Source: DATKZH01 sp964475955 (GTDB taxonomy: Bacteria > Planctomycetota > Planctomycetia > Pirellulales > Thermoguttaceae). From it: DNA of 25,467 nt. The first letter of the stretch is position 1. Every line of letters starts with the position of its first letter. Below, in pieces: positions 8,657 to 16,239 of the stretch. The stretch lies in contig CAYYZY010000112.1 of assembly GCA_964475955.1 (NCBI GenBank), positions 1-25,467 of the forward strand. The letters run 5' to 3'. The translations under genes and the position numbers were made by a program. The notes beneath the pieces were generated by a model. The model was given only the letters and a program-made list of their open reading frames with translations. It was not told the origin of the DNA and did not search any database.

Positions 8657-8725
8657 AGTCCTCTCGGTCGATGAAGATCACAGTCCGCCCGAGAGACTGA
8701 CGTTGCCTGCAATCCCCATTTGGGG
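8657..8725 (+). promoter_or_regulatory. structured 5' leader of the DUF5131-TcmP operon
   Basis: If transcription starts near 8637, the leader is about 130 nt. It contains CTCTCGG (8661-8667) pairing perfectly with CCGAGAG (8689-8695), extended by AGT/ACT across a one-base bulge. It then has CCCC-ATTT-GGGG (8714-8725) followed by TATTTT, which resembles a weak intrinsic terminator. An attenuation role is only a suggestion. Confidence 0.35.
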
Positions 8726-8766
8726 TATTTTGGGCGGCGGCGAGGGGCGTTCGGGAGGGAGCGAGC

Positions 8767-9507
8767 ATGGCACAGGCGTCGTCGATCGAGTGGACCGAAG
8801 CGACCTGGAACCCGGTCACCGGCTGCACGAAGATCAGCCCCGGCTGCGCGCACTGCTACGCGGAGCGGATGGCCAAGCGGCTCCGGGCGATGGGCCAGCC
8901 GCGCTACCGCAACGGCTTCCGGCTCACGCTCCAGCCCGACGTGCTCGACGTACCGCTCCGCTGGAAGCGGCCCCGCATGGTCTTCGTCAACTCGATGAGC
9001 GACCTGTTCCACAAGGACGTCCCCGCGGAGTTCATCGCCAAGTGCTTCGCGGTGATGCAGAGCGCCTCGCAGCACACTTTCCAGGTCCTCACGAAACGCC
9101 CCCGGCGCGCCGCGGAGCTGGCCGGCCGCCTCCCATGGCCGGCCAACGTCTGGATGGGCACGAGCGTCGAGACCGCCTCGTACGTCCCGCGCATCTTCCC
9201 GCTTCGCAAGACGCCTGCCCGGGTCCGTTTCCTCTCGCTGGAACCGCTGCTCGGGCCCATTCCCCGCTTGCCGCTTGAGGGCATCGGCTGGGTCATCGTC
9301 GGCGGCGAGTCCGGCCCCCGCGCCCGGCCGATGCAGCCCCGTTGGGTCTTCCAGCTCCGCGACCGCTGCGTGGAAGCCGGCGTCCCGTTCTTCTTCAAGC
9401 AGTGGGGCGGCGTGCACAAGTGCAAGTCAGGCCGCGAGCTCGACGGCCGCCTCTGGAGCGAGATGCCGGGCCTGGGAGCGTATGATGGGAGAAGATCGGT
9501 GGCGTGA
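8767..9507 (+). CDS. DUF5131 / phage Gp37-Gp68 family three-Cys-motif protein
   Basis: 246 aa with a strong RBS (GGAGGGAGC) before the ATG. Residues 8-35 carry the hallmark IEWTEATWNPVTGC, then CAHCYAERMA, giving Cys20, Cys27 and Cys30 (CX6CX2C). The cluster resembles radical-SAM or metal-binding triads. Later blocks are VFVNSMSDLFHKDVP, VLTKRP, VWMGTSVE, FLSLEPLLGP, VIVGGESGPRARPM and FFFKQWGG, all typical of the family. Its 3' end overlaps the TcmP gene by 26 nt in another frame, implying coupled translation. Members are found in phages and mobile regions. The biochemical activity is not established; nucleic-acid or cofactor chemistry with an Fe-S cluster is an inference from the Cys motif. 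Confidence 0.92.
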   Translation: MAQASSIEWTEATWNPVTGCTKISPGCAHCYAERMAKRLRAMGQPRYRNGFRLTLQPDVLDVPLRWKRPRMVFVNSMSDLFHKDVPAEFIAKCFAVMQSASQHTFQVLTKRPRRAAELAGRLPWPANVWMGTSVETASYVPRIFPLRKTPARVRFLSLEPLLGPIPRLPLEGIGWVIVGGESGPRARPMQPRWVFQLRDRCVEAGVPFFFKQWGGVHKCKSGRELDGRLWSEMPGLGAYDGRRSVA

Positions 9508-10348
9508 GTTGTGTGACCGTGTGCGGGAAGACGACGGGCTGCCGGTCTGGGAAGTCGGCCCCTGGACAAAGGAGAAGCTCTACTTCTGGCACCGCTACCT
9601 GGACATCACGACGAATGCATTGGTGGGCCATGCGCGCTGGCCCGGGGGCCTCATCTACTGCGATCTGTTTGCGGGCGCAGGAGTGTGCACGCTCAGGGTC
9701 TCCGGCGAGCGAATACCAGGTTCCGTGTTGATTGCGGCAAACACTAACAAGCCATTTGCGCGAATCATCGCATGCGAGAGAACAGCAGCTCGCGCGGACG
9801 CTTGCACGTCACGGCTTCGGGAAACGCGTGTAGCGAGTCGATGTCATGTTCTCGAAGGCGACTGCAACGAACGGATCGCGGATATCGTGCGTCTGATCCC
9901 TGACAAGAGCTTGACGCTGGCATTCATCGATCCGAAGGGCCTCGACGCGAAGTTCACCACGATCGCGACCCTGACACGAGGCCGAAACGTCGACGTGGTT
10001 GTCCTCTTCGCTGACGCGTACGACATTCCGAGAAACATGGAACCGCATTATCGCAAGAATCAGAACTCGAAACTCGACCAAGTCCTTGGGCCGAACTCTG
10101 GTTGGCGAGAAAGACTGGAGAGACTGCCAAGTCCAAACCCCACCAACAAACGCCGGCTCTTCCGCGAGATCTACGAGGAACAGCTTCGAAAACATCTGGG
10201 TTATACGCACTTTAGGCAGAAGGTGATCGAGTTCCGCTACGGTCCGATCTACACGCTCCTCTATGCATCCAGGCACCCACTCGGACTGAAGTTTTGGGAC
10301 ATCGCTCTCGGAAAGGACGTGCACGGCCAGCAACGGCTGTTCGACTGA
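9482..10348 (+). CDS. tcmP: three-Cys-motif partner protein TcmP
   Basis: 288 aa from ATG 9482 (an immediately following ATG at 9485 is equally possible). The family is defined by adjacency to the three-Cys DUF5131 protein, as seen here. The N-terminus has the helical WTKEKLYFWHRYLDITTNAL segment. Then YCDLFAGAG at about residues 59-67 resembles motif I of Rossmann methyltransferases, and FIDPKGLD at about 148-155 resembles a DPxG motif IV. A SAM-dependent methyltransferase-like fold acting with DUF5131 is plausible but unproven. The gene has visibly more A/T-ending codons than its neighbours (for example around 9720-9830 and 10040-10160), which suggests recent transfer. A large hairpin repeat lies just after the stop. 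Confidence 0.9.
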   Translation: MMGEDRWRELCDRVREDDGLPVWEVGPWTKEKLYFWHRYLDITTNALVGHARWPGGLIYCDLFAGAGVCTLRVSGERIPGSVLIAANTNKPFARIIACERTAARADACTSRLRETRVASRCHVLEGDCNERIADIVRLIPDKSLTLAFIDPKGLDAKFTTIATLTRGRNVDVVVLFADAYDIPRNMEPHYRKNQNSKLDQVLGPNSGWRERLERLPSPNPTNKRRLFREIYEEQLRKHLGYTHFRQKVIEFRYGPIYTLLYASRHPLGLKFWDIALGKDVHGQQRLFD

Positions 10349-10358
10349 GAGCAGGCAA

Positions 10359-10433
10359 GGTGGGTCGAGCTGCACGAGCCCTGCGTCCTTCCCGCACCGT
10401 CTCCCACGCGTGGGTCTCGTACCTCGACCCACC
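10359..10433. repeat. long GGTGGGTCGAG inverted repeat
   Basis: GGTGGGTCGAG (10359-10369) pairs perfectly with CTCGACCCACC (10423-10433), and an inner CCCACGCGTGGG palindrome sits at 10403-10414. It lies 10 bp after the TcmP stop and could also act as a transcript end, though there is no T-tract. Same repeat type as 7183-7205. Confidence 0.75.
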
Positions 10434-10543
10434 CTACAGGGAATGGGCTATGCGCGGATTGGGGACGGCGGAGGGGACGGGCTGAGCGCCGTTGGACGGA
10501 GCCGGCTCCAGGAGAGCGACGAGGGAATCGCGAGATGGGCGGC

Positions 10544-10735
10544 TCACGCCGCGCGGGGGGCGGCGGCGAGGGGGCGCTTGACGGTGGCGTAGACTTGCGA
10601 CGATTCGTTGCGCACGCCGCTCAGCTCCCAGCCTTGGCTGGTCCGGGCCTTGAGCTCGCCGAGCAGGCCGTGGAACGAGTCGGCAGGGCCGAGGGAGCAG
10701 TACTCCCACGCGGGGGCGGGTTGCTGGCCGATCAT
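10544..10735 (-). CDS. small DUF4177-like protein
   Basis: 63 aa. Start at 10735, preceded by GGGAGGAGACA, a very good RBS; the longer frame upstream is not needed. The pattern WEYCSLGP, LLGELKARTSQGWELSGVRN and YATVKRP matches the small beta-alpha DUF4177 type, in which a WEY start, a 'GWEL' centre and a 'hKRP' end are typical. Function unknown; such proteins are often solitary and cytoplasmic. Downstream, 10434-10543 shows nothing recognisable. Confidence 0.75.
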   Translation of the reverse strand: MIGQQPAPAWEYCSLGPADSFHGLLGELKARTSQGWELSGVRNESSQVYATVKRPLAAAPRAA

Positions 10736-10945
10736 TGTCTCCTCCCGGACCTGGCTTGCCGTCAAACTCGACTCGTCCCTCCAGATCGGCTCAGCCCGCA
10801 CGCTCACTTGACAGAATCTCGTCCAATTCGGCGTCAACATGCGAAAACTGGGATGACTGGAGGCAACCGGGGGCGGGGGGGCGGCTTCGGGCTTTCACAG
10901 ACCTTCAGCTAACGATCGGCGGATCAGCTTCTGTCCCGATAGTCG

Positions 10946-11093
10946 CTTTTCGCTGGAGCGAAAAGGCGTTTGTTCGCTGAGAGCGAACAACGAGGTTCTT
11001 TTGGAGTCTCGTCGCTAACGCGGCCTTACGGCCTCAAACGGGTAAGACGGAATGACATTCCGTCCTACAGATCCGCGCGCATCGTGCGCGCGG
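10946..11093. repeat. row of four hairpins downstream of secA-like gene
   Basis: CTTTTCGCT-GG-AGCGAAAAG (10946-10965), TTGTTCGCT-GAG-AGCGAACAA (10970-10990), GACGGAATG-A-CATTCCGTC (11046-11064) and CCGCGCGCA-TCG-TGCGCGCGG (11073-11093). All stems are perfect 9-mers. The last one sits about 70 bp after the secA-like stop on the minus strand and may end that transcript. The first two are a familiar planctomycete repeat type. Confidence 0.75.
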
Positions 11094-11164
11094 CGGACGA
11101 ACGAAGGCCCTACGCACCCGGTCGCCGGGCGAAGTGCAGACGAAGGCGGCGGCGCGCCCCGCCG

Positions 11165-13120
11165 TCAGCTCGGCGAATCGAGGTAGGGGTCCTGGCCCAT
11201 CTGACGCTGCATCTTCTTGCGCTCCTTCTCGTAGTACATCATCGCCTTGCGGTCGCGGAAGTGGCGGTGCTCGACCTTGCGCTGGGCCCGCTGGAAGAGG
11301 CGGAAGTAGCGATCGAACGAGCCGTTCTGCCCGGCCCCCCGCTCTTCGCACTTGCGCGACTTGTCGGGCCCGAGGCCGGTGAACAGCAGCTCGTCGTCGA
11401 GCGACAGGTACTGGCGGTGCGTGCCGGGGTCGCCCTGGCGCCCGCAGCGCCCGCGAAGCTGCCAGTCGATGCGGGCCGAGTCGTGCATCTCGGTGCAGAT
11501 GACGTGCAGGCCGCCCAGCTCGCGGATCCCTTCGCCCAGCTTGATGTCGGTCCCGCGGCCGGCCATGTTGGTCGACACGGTGACTTTGCCGGGCAGGCCG
11601 GCCCGGGCGACGATCTCGGCCTCCTCCTCGATGTGATGGGCGTTGAGCACCCGGTGCTGGATGCCCCGCGCTTCGAGCAGCTTCGAGAGGTGCTCCGATT
11701 TGTCGATCGACCGGGTGCCGATCAGCACGGGCCGCCCCAGGGCGTGCATCCGGCACACCTCCTCGACGACGGCCGCCCATTTGGCGTCGGAGTCGCCGAA
11801 GACCAGGTCGGGCAGGCGCTGGCGGATCATCTTGCGGTTGGTGGGCACGGGGACCACGTGGCACTTGTAGATCTTGCGCAGCTCGCGCGCCGACGCCTTC
11901 GCCGTGCCCGTCATGCCCGCCAGCTTCTCGAAGCGGAGGAAGAAATCCTGGACGGTGATCCGCGCGGCCTGGCCGGTCTCCACGGTGACTTCGACGTCTT
12001 CTTTGGCCTCGACGGCCTGGTGGATGCCGTCGCGCCACTTGCGTCCTTCGGAGAGCCGGCCGGTGAACTCGTCGACGATGACCACCTCGCCGTCGAGCAC
12101 GACGTACTGCCGGTCGAGCTGGAACTCCCGCTCCACCTTGATCGCGCGCTCCAGGTACTGGTAGATGTGGAACATGCCGACGTTGTCCATGGCTTCGGGT
12201 TTGGGCAGCAGGCGGGCTTTCTGCCGTCCCTTGCGCGTCAGCTCGACGGTCTTCTTGTCGTAGTCGTATTCGTAGTCGACGTCCTCCTCGAATTCGCCGG
12301 TGACCGTGGCGCTCCACTTGTAGCAGTCGACGGCCAGCTTCTGCTCCTCGGTGGGCAGGGCGCTGATGATCAGCGGGGTGCGGGCCTCGTCGATGAGGAT
12401 GCTGTCGGCCTCGTCGACCAGGGCGAAGAAGGGTTCGCGCTGGACCGGCTTCTCGTGGGCCTCGCCCCGGGTCTGGCCGAGCATGGCGCCCAACAGGTCC
12501 TTCTGCCCCTCGCGGATCCGCCGCAGGAGGAGCCGGTCGCGGAGGAAGTCGAAGCCGAACTCCTTGGCCGTGCCGTAGGTGACGTCGGCGGCGTACGCCT
12601 TGCGCCGCTGGGGGCGCTGCATTTCGGTCTGGATGACCCCCACCTCTAGCCCCAACGCCTTGTAGATCGGCTTCATCCATTCGGCGTCGCGCCGGGCCAG
12701 GTAGTCGTTGACGGTGGCCAGGCAGCACCCCTTGCCCTCCAGGGCGTAGAGGTACATGGGCAAGGTGGCCGTGAGCGTCTTCCCTTCGCCGGTCTGCATC
12801 TCCACGATGGACCGGTGGAACATGGCGATGCCGCCCAGGATTTGCACGTCGAAATGCCGCATGTTGAGCGTGCGCCGGCCCGCCTCGCGCACCAGGGCGA
12901 AGGCTTCGGGCAGGAGCCGGCCGAGCGGCTCGCCGCTCCGCGCCCGATAGCGCAGCGACAGGCTCCGCTTGCGCAGATCGTAGTCGCCCAGCGGCTGCAC
13001 TTCCGCCTCGAGAGAGGCGATTTTGGGCAGCAATTGCGACCAGCGCGCCAGCCGTCCTCGCGCCGTCACCGGCAGAATCGATCGGATCCGCGTGCTGAGC
13101 CTGGGGGAGGCCGCTTCCAC
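11165..13120 (-). CDS. short SecA-like translocation ATPase paralogue
   Basis: About 651 aa. SecA motor motifs are complete: MQTGEGKT (Walker A, near residue 108), LVDEADSILIDEARTPLIIS (DEAD box), FEKLAGMTGTA, VSTNMAGRGTDIKLGEG and QLRGRCGRQGDPG. The usual 'RGRAGRQGDPG' has Cys in place of Ala. The protein stops soon after RKVEHRHFRDRKAMMYYEKERKK, so most of the helical scaffold end, the two-helix finger, the C-linker and the SEC-C zinc motif are missing (housekeeping SecA is 800-1000 aa). It resembles the short extra SecA found in planctomycetes and may serve a dedicated export route. The start is uncertain: GTG 13120 is preferred because homology begins soon after it. GTG 13069 is possible, and ATG 13363 adds a non-protein-like leader. 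Confidence 0.85.
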   Translation of the reverse strand: MEAASPRLSTRIRSILPVTARGRLARWSQLLPKIASLEAEVQPLGDYDLRKRSLSLRYRARSGEPLGRLLPEAFALVREAGRRTLNMRHFDVQILGGIAMFHRSIVEMQTGEGKTLTATLPMYLYALEGKGCCLATVNDYLARRDAEWMKPIYKALGLEVGVIQTEMQRPQRRKAYAADVTYGTAKEFGFDFLRDRLLLRRIREGQKDLLGAMLGQTRGEAHEKPVQREPFFALVDEADSILIDEARTPLIISALPTEEQKLAVDCYKWSATVTGEFEEDVDYEYDYDKKTVELTRKGRQKARLLPKPEAMDNVGMFHIYQYLERAIKVEREFQLDRQYVVLDGEVVIVDEFTGRLSEGRKWRDGIHQAVEAKEDVEVTVETGQAARITVQDFFLRFEKLAGMTGTAKASARELRKIYKCHVVPVPTNRKMIRQRLPDLVFGDSDAKWAAVVEEVCRMHALGRPVLIGTRSIDKSEHLSKLLEARGIQHRVLNAHHIEEEAEIVARAGLPGKVTVSTNMAGRGTDIKLGEGIRELGGLHVICTEMHDSARIDWQLRGRCGRQGDPGTHRQYLSLDDELLFTGLGPDKSRKCEERGAGQNGSFDRYFRLFQRAQRKVEHRHFRDRKAMMYYEKERKKMQRQMGQDPYLDSPS

Positions 13121-13396
13121 CGTTGGGCAATCCGTCTGGAGAGGGCGTGGTTGGTTTGTCCCGGATGCGCATCGGATGAGGGCGGCCCGGGCTGCCGGCG
13201 AGAAGCCGTTCGACTGCCGGGGCACGCCGCAAACACCCACAATTATACGGCGCCGCGGCCTGCGCGCAAGGCGATCCGGCCAACGGTCTTTCGACACGGA
13301 CTCTGCCGCTCGGGGGCCCACTCGGAATGACGGCGGCTCGCGTCGCTCGGGTCCGAAATGCATCGATCGGAACCGGCCGGAGTCGGCGGAGGCTCT

Positions 13397-14470
13397 TCAC
13401 GTTCCCAGCCGCTCGAGTCCGTCGACGTGGTATTCGGGGGCATAGCCGCGGTCCTCGTCCTCAGGCACCGGGCCCAGGGTGCCGCGAACCTCGACGAACT
13501 GGCCCCGCTCGTAGCCGCTCAGCACCGAGGCGTCGGGAACCACTACGCTGCCGCCGAATTCATCGGTGGTGCCGTCGATGGGGATGTAGCGGAGCTTCCA
13601 CTTCCGGTCGATTTCCGAGTACTCCAGCCGGCCACGGAGCCAGCGGTAGTCGGGGTCGTGGCCGAACTGCGCCCGGGGGGAGAATGACCCCCCCAATTCG
13701 GTGGTTTGACGCGAACGGTTGACCGGGGTTCCCGCCGAGGCGCCGCCGACCGGCTCAGTTGCCGACACGAGCCGGACCTCGCCGCGGGCACCGGTGGCGG
13801 CCGATCCTGCGCCACGGGTCGAGCCGGCGTCGGGCAGGTCCATGAGGTTGATCGTCCGCCCTGAGGGGGTGAAGCGGCACGGCTCCCCGCCAAGGGAGTC
13901 GGGGCGTTGGGTGGCCAACCGGGCGTCTGGCCGTTTGGGCGGGCCCGGCAGAATGGTCCTCACGACCGGCCCCCGGCTGGCCAGCACGGTTTCCGCGCCG
14001 GCCGCCGCTTGCCGGACGGTCGCCAGGTCCGATTCGATCGTATCCTGGCCAGGTCTCGGGCTATCGACGGGGGTGCGGGCGGCCAGGGGAATGATCAGGC
14101 GGTCGCCCGGCCCGGTCGCCGGGCGAGTGCGACGCTCCTCGGCCACGGCCCCCTGTTCTTCGTAGTCGCGCTGCGAGGCATCGGTGCGCGAGCTGGTTCT
14201 CGGCTTGGTCGTTACGGGGACCGTGGTCGTGTCGGAGTCGGTCGCTTGGCTGGATTTCCAGGAGCCCGACTGCGTCGTCCCCCGCCCCGGCAGGGCCGCC
14301 TGGCGTGTGTCGGAGTAGTAGGGATCGGCCGGTTGCCCCATGATGCAGCCCGTACGGGGCGGCTCGACGGTAGTGCGACTGAACGGATCGAGCACGCCTC
14401 GGGCCCCGGATCCGTTGCATCCGACGAACGCCACCGCCGCGGCGCCGAGCCAGCCGACCAGCCGTTTCAT
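13397..14470 (-). CDS. predicted lipoprotein with C-terminal OB-like domain
   Basis: 357 aa. Start at 14470, with GGAG 8 nt upstream. The signal sequence MKRLVGWLGAAAVAFVGC has its lipobox Cys at 18. Residues about 20-260 are Thr/Pro/Gly-rich and likely disordered. The last 90 residues look folded: WLRGRLEYSEIDRKWKLRYI, then VVPDASVLSGYERGQFVEV and RGTLGPVPE. The strand pattern and the 'GQFVEVRGTLG' phrase suggest an OB-fold, but this is pattern reading only. It is separated from the secA-like gene by about 275 bp in which I see no gene or RNA. Confidence 0.75.
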   Translation of the reverse strand: MKRLVGWLGAAAVAFVGCNGSGARGVLDPFSRTTVEPPRTGCIMGQPADPYYSDTRQAALPGRGTTQSGSWKSSQATDSDTTTVPVTTKPRTSSRTDASQRDYEEQGAVAEERRTRPATGPGDRLIIPLAARTPVDSPRPGQDTIESDLATVRQAAAGAETVLASRGPVVRTILPGPPKRPDARLATQRPDSLGGEPCRFTPSGRTINLMDLPDAGSTRGAGSAATGARGEVRLVSATEPVGGASAGTPVNRSRQTTELGGSFSPRAQFGHDPDYRWLRGRLEYSEIDRKWKLRYIPIDGTTDEFGGSVVVPDASVLSGYERGQFVEVRGTLGPVPEDEDRGYAPEYHVDGLERLGT

Positions 14471-14631
14471 CAGGGAGACTCCTTTCCGCCCCGTCGAGAC
14501 CGCATGGCGAGGCCGCTCACCTCGCTCCGTGGGAAGACTTCCCTTGCCTGGAAAACCGCGACGACCTGATGAGACACGCCCCCGGGAGCGGCGCATCCGA
14601 GGCCGGTTCCACATTTCGGGGGATCGGTAGA

Positions 14632-15831
14632 TTAGCGATTTTGCGGGCTGTGTCCAGAGCGATTCGCCCGAAAAGGGGCCGCGTTCGGGGGGGCGGGGCG
14701 GTCGTCGCCGTCGAGATGGATGGGGCCATCGCCGTCGCCGCGGTTGACGTAGATCGCGTCGTTGGCCACGCCCGAGGTGGCCAGCCGCCTGGCCAGCTTG
14801 CGCGAGGCGCCGAAGAGGAAGTTGGAGGGGCCTCGCAGGTAGCCGGAGGAATCGAATGCGGCAGCCCAGTCGCGGTGCGATTGATTCGATACGATCAGGT
14901 CGACGCCATGCCTCTCAAGCTCCGCGGTGGCCGCTTCGACGATGCTGCGGGCGTCGGCGATCGGGGCCAGCCCGTCGACGAAAGTACCGACCCTCAAAGT
15001 GCCGAACTGTTTGTGGTTGCTGAACCGGGCGGCCAGGAGCACGCACCATCCGATCGGCGAGCCGCGCTCGGAGACCTTCAGGCGGATGAATCGCGGGTCG
15101 TCTGCGGGATACAGGATCCGAAGGACCTCGCCGGTGCGTACGGCGATCATTCCGTAGTCGTCCTTCGCGGTCTCCCAGATCCGGTCCGCCCAGTCGCCGA
15201 ACTCGTCGACGATCTCGACCTTCAGGCCCGTTGCCCCTGGGGCGTTTCGTTTGCGGGCTGCCTGGACCGTCTTGACGGCCAGCCACCCCAGGCCGGAGAA
15301 GGCCAGGACGTCGAGCAGGGCTCTCCTTGGGGCGGTGCGACGGAGGAACGCGATCTTGCGCAGGAAAGGAAACGGCCGAACCACGCGAAAGAAGAAGGGA
15401 ACGGACCATAGGCTCCATCCCATACCGGCGATCATCCGCGGCAGCGGTCGGGCGTACGATCCCATGCCCAGACAGTAGAGGAACGGTTGTCGTCGCCGCG
15501 CGTCGAGAAGCATCTTCAGCCCTACGGGCGAGTGGGCTTTGTCGACGATGCCCTCGGAAACCGGGTTTCGGTAGTGGGCGATGGAAAGCGTCTCCCCCCC
15601 GATCAAAAACTCCTGCCGCTTGAGAACATAGCCGCCTCGCACGGTGCCGTGCTGATCGACCGCCAGGTGGTATTCCTGGAAGATCGTCCGGCCGGAGACC
15701 TTCGGGAGCCACGCGGGCACGTGGTGGGCGGGGAACTGCGGGCGCGCCCCCCCCGCCCGCAGACGCGCGTTGAACCGCTCCACCTCGTCGGTCCTGTGGG
15801 CGGCGTGGTCGACGACGTCGATGAGAGCCAT
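14632..15831 (-). CDS. GNAT-like acyltransferase candidate in FkbH cluster
   Basis: 399 aa, no signal peptide. The layout VSGRTIFQEYHLAVDQHGTV, GGYVLKRQEFLIGGETL, then a central aromatic region and a second half with FIRLKVSERGSPIGWCVLL and GVDLIVSNQSHRDWAAAFDS is that of GNAT-superfamily or FemAB-like proteins, which hold two related halves. No catalytic residue can be assigned with confidence. It is the last gene of the run FkbH - ACP - this gene (158 bp after the ACP), so it may transfer the ACP-bound acyl group to an amine or hydroxyl acceptor. The C-terminal 30 residues are low-complexity. A weak RBS precedes ATG 15831. Confidence 0.7.
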   Translation of the reverse strand: MALIDVVDHAAHRTDEVERFNARLRAGGARPQFPAHHVPAWLPKVSGRTIFQEYHLAVDQHGTVRGGYVLKRQEFLIGGETLSIAHYRNPVSEGIVDKAHSPVGLKMLLDARRRQPFLYCLGMGSYARPLPRMIAGMGWSLWSVPFFFRVVRPFPFLRKIAFLRRTAPRRALLDVLAFSGLGWLAVKTVQAARKRNAPGATGLKVEIVDEFGDWADRIWETAKDDYGMIAVRTGEVLRILYPADDPRFIRLKVSERGSPIGWCVLLAARFSNHKQFGTLRVGTFVDGLAPIADARSIVEAATAELERHGVDLIVSNQSHRDWAAAFDSSGYLRGPSNFLFGASRKLARRLATSGVANDAIYVNRGDGDGPIHLDGDDRPAPPNAAPFRANRSGHSPQNR

Positions 15832-15990
15832 AACGAAAGCCTGTTTTTCGAGACACTCGTGCGACGGCGCAGGTTCGACTCGGATGCGGGAGTGGGCAGC
15901 CTGGAGCGGTGTCCAGACTTCCCCGAGTGACTGCGCGTCTTGCCCCGCTTCACGTCGTAGGCGGCCCTTGGTGGATCTTGCGCTGTAGTG

Positions 15991-16239
15991 CTACGCCGCC
16001 GCCCGATCGAGCCTCGACCGCAGGTGACTCAGGATCGCCTGGAAGGAAACGAGCTCCTCGACGTCGCCGTCGAAAAGCGAGACGCCGAACTCCTCCTCGA
16101 TGACGGCGAACAGCGTGACGGTCGCCACGGAGTCCCATGCTTCGAGGGTCTCCGGCGACGCCTGGGGAACGTCGGTCGGCACGATCCCGGGGAACACGAC
16201 ACGGAAGCAGCCTTCCAACCGGGCGTGGACGTCGCTCAT
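15991..16239 (-). CDS. acyl carrier protein 1
   Basis: 82 aa, acidic. The start ATG overlaps the FkbH stop by one base (TGATG), so translation is coupled and this carrier is very probably the FkbH partner. The phosphopantetheine attachment site is EAWDSVATVTL with Ser37; the usual residue after Ser is Leu and here it is Val. FAVIEEEFGVSLFDGDVEEL provides helices II and III. In characterised FkbH systems the ACP receives a glyceryl unit from 1,3-bisphosphoglycerate. Confidence 0.9.
   Translation of the reverse strand: MSDVHARLEGCFRVVFPGIVPTDVPQASPETLEAWDSVATVTLFAVIEEEFGVSLFDGDVEELVSFQAILSHLRSRLDRAAA

Noticed and set aside
10970..12649. 559-codon open frame on the plus strand
   Set aside because: Antisense shadow of the secA-like gene, whose ATPase motifs are unmistakable on the minus strand.
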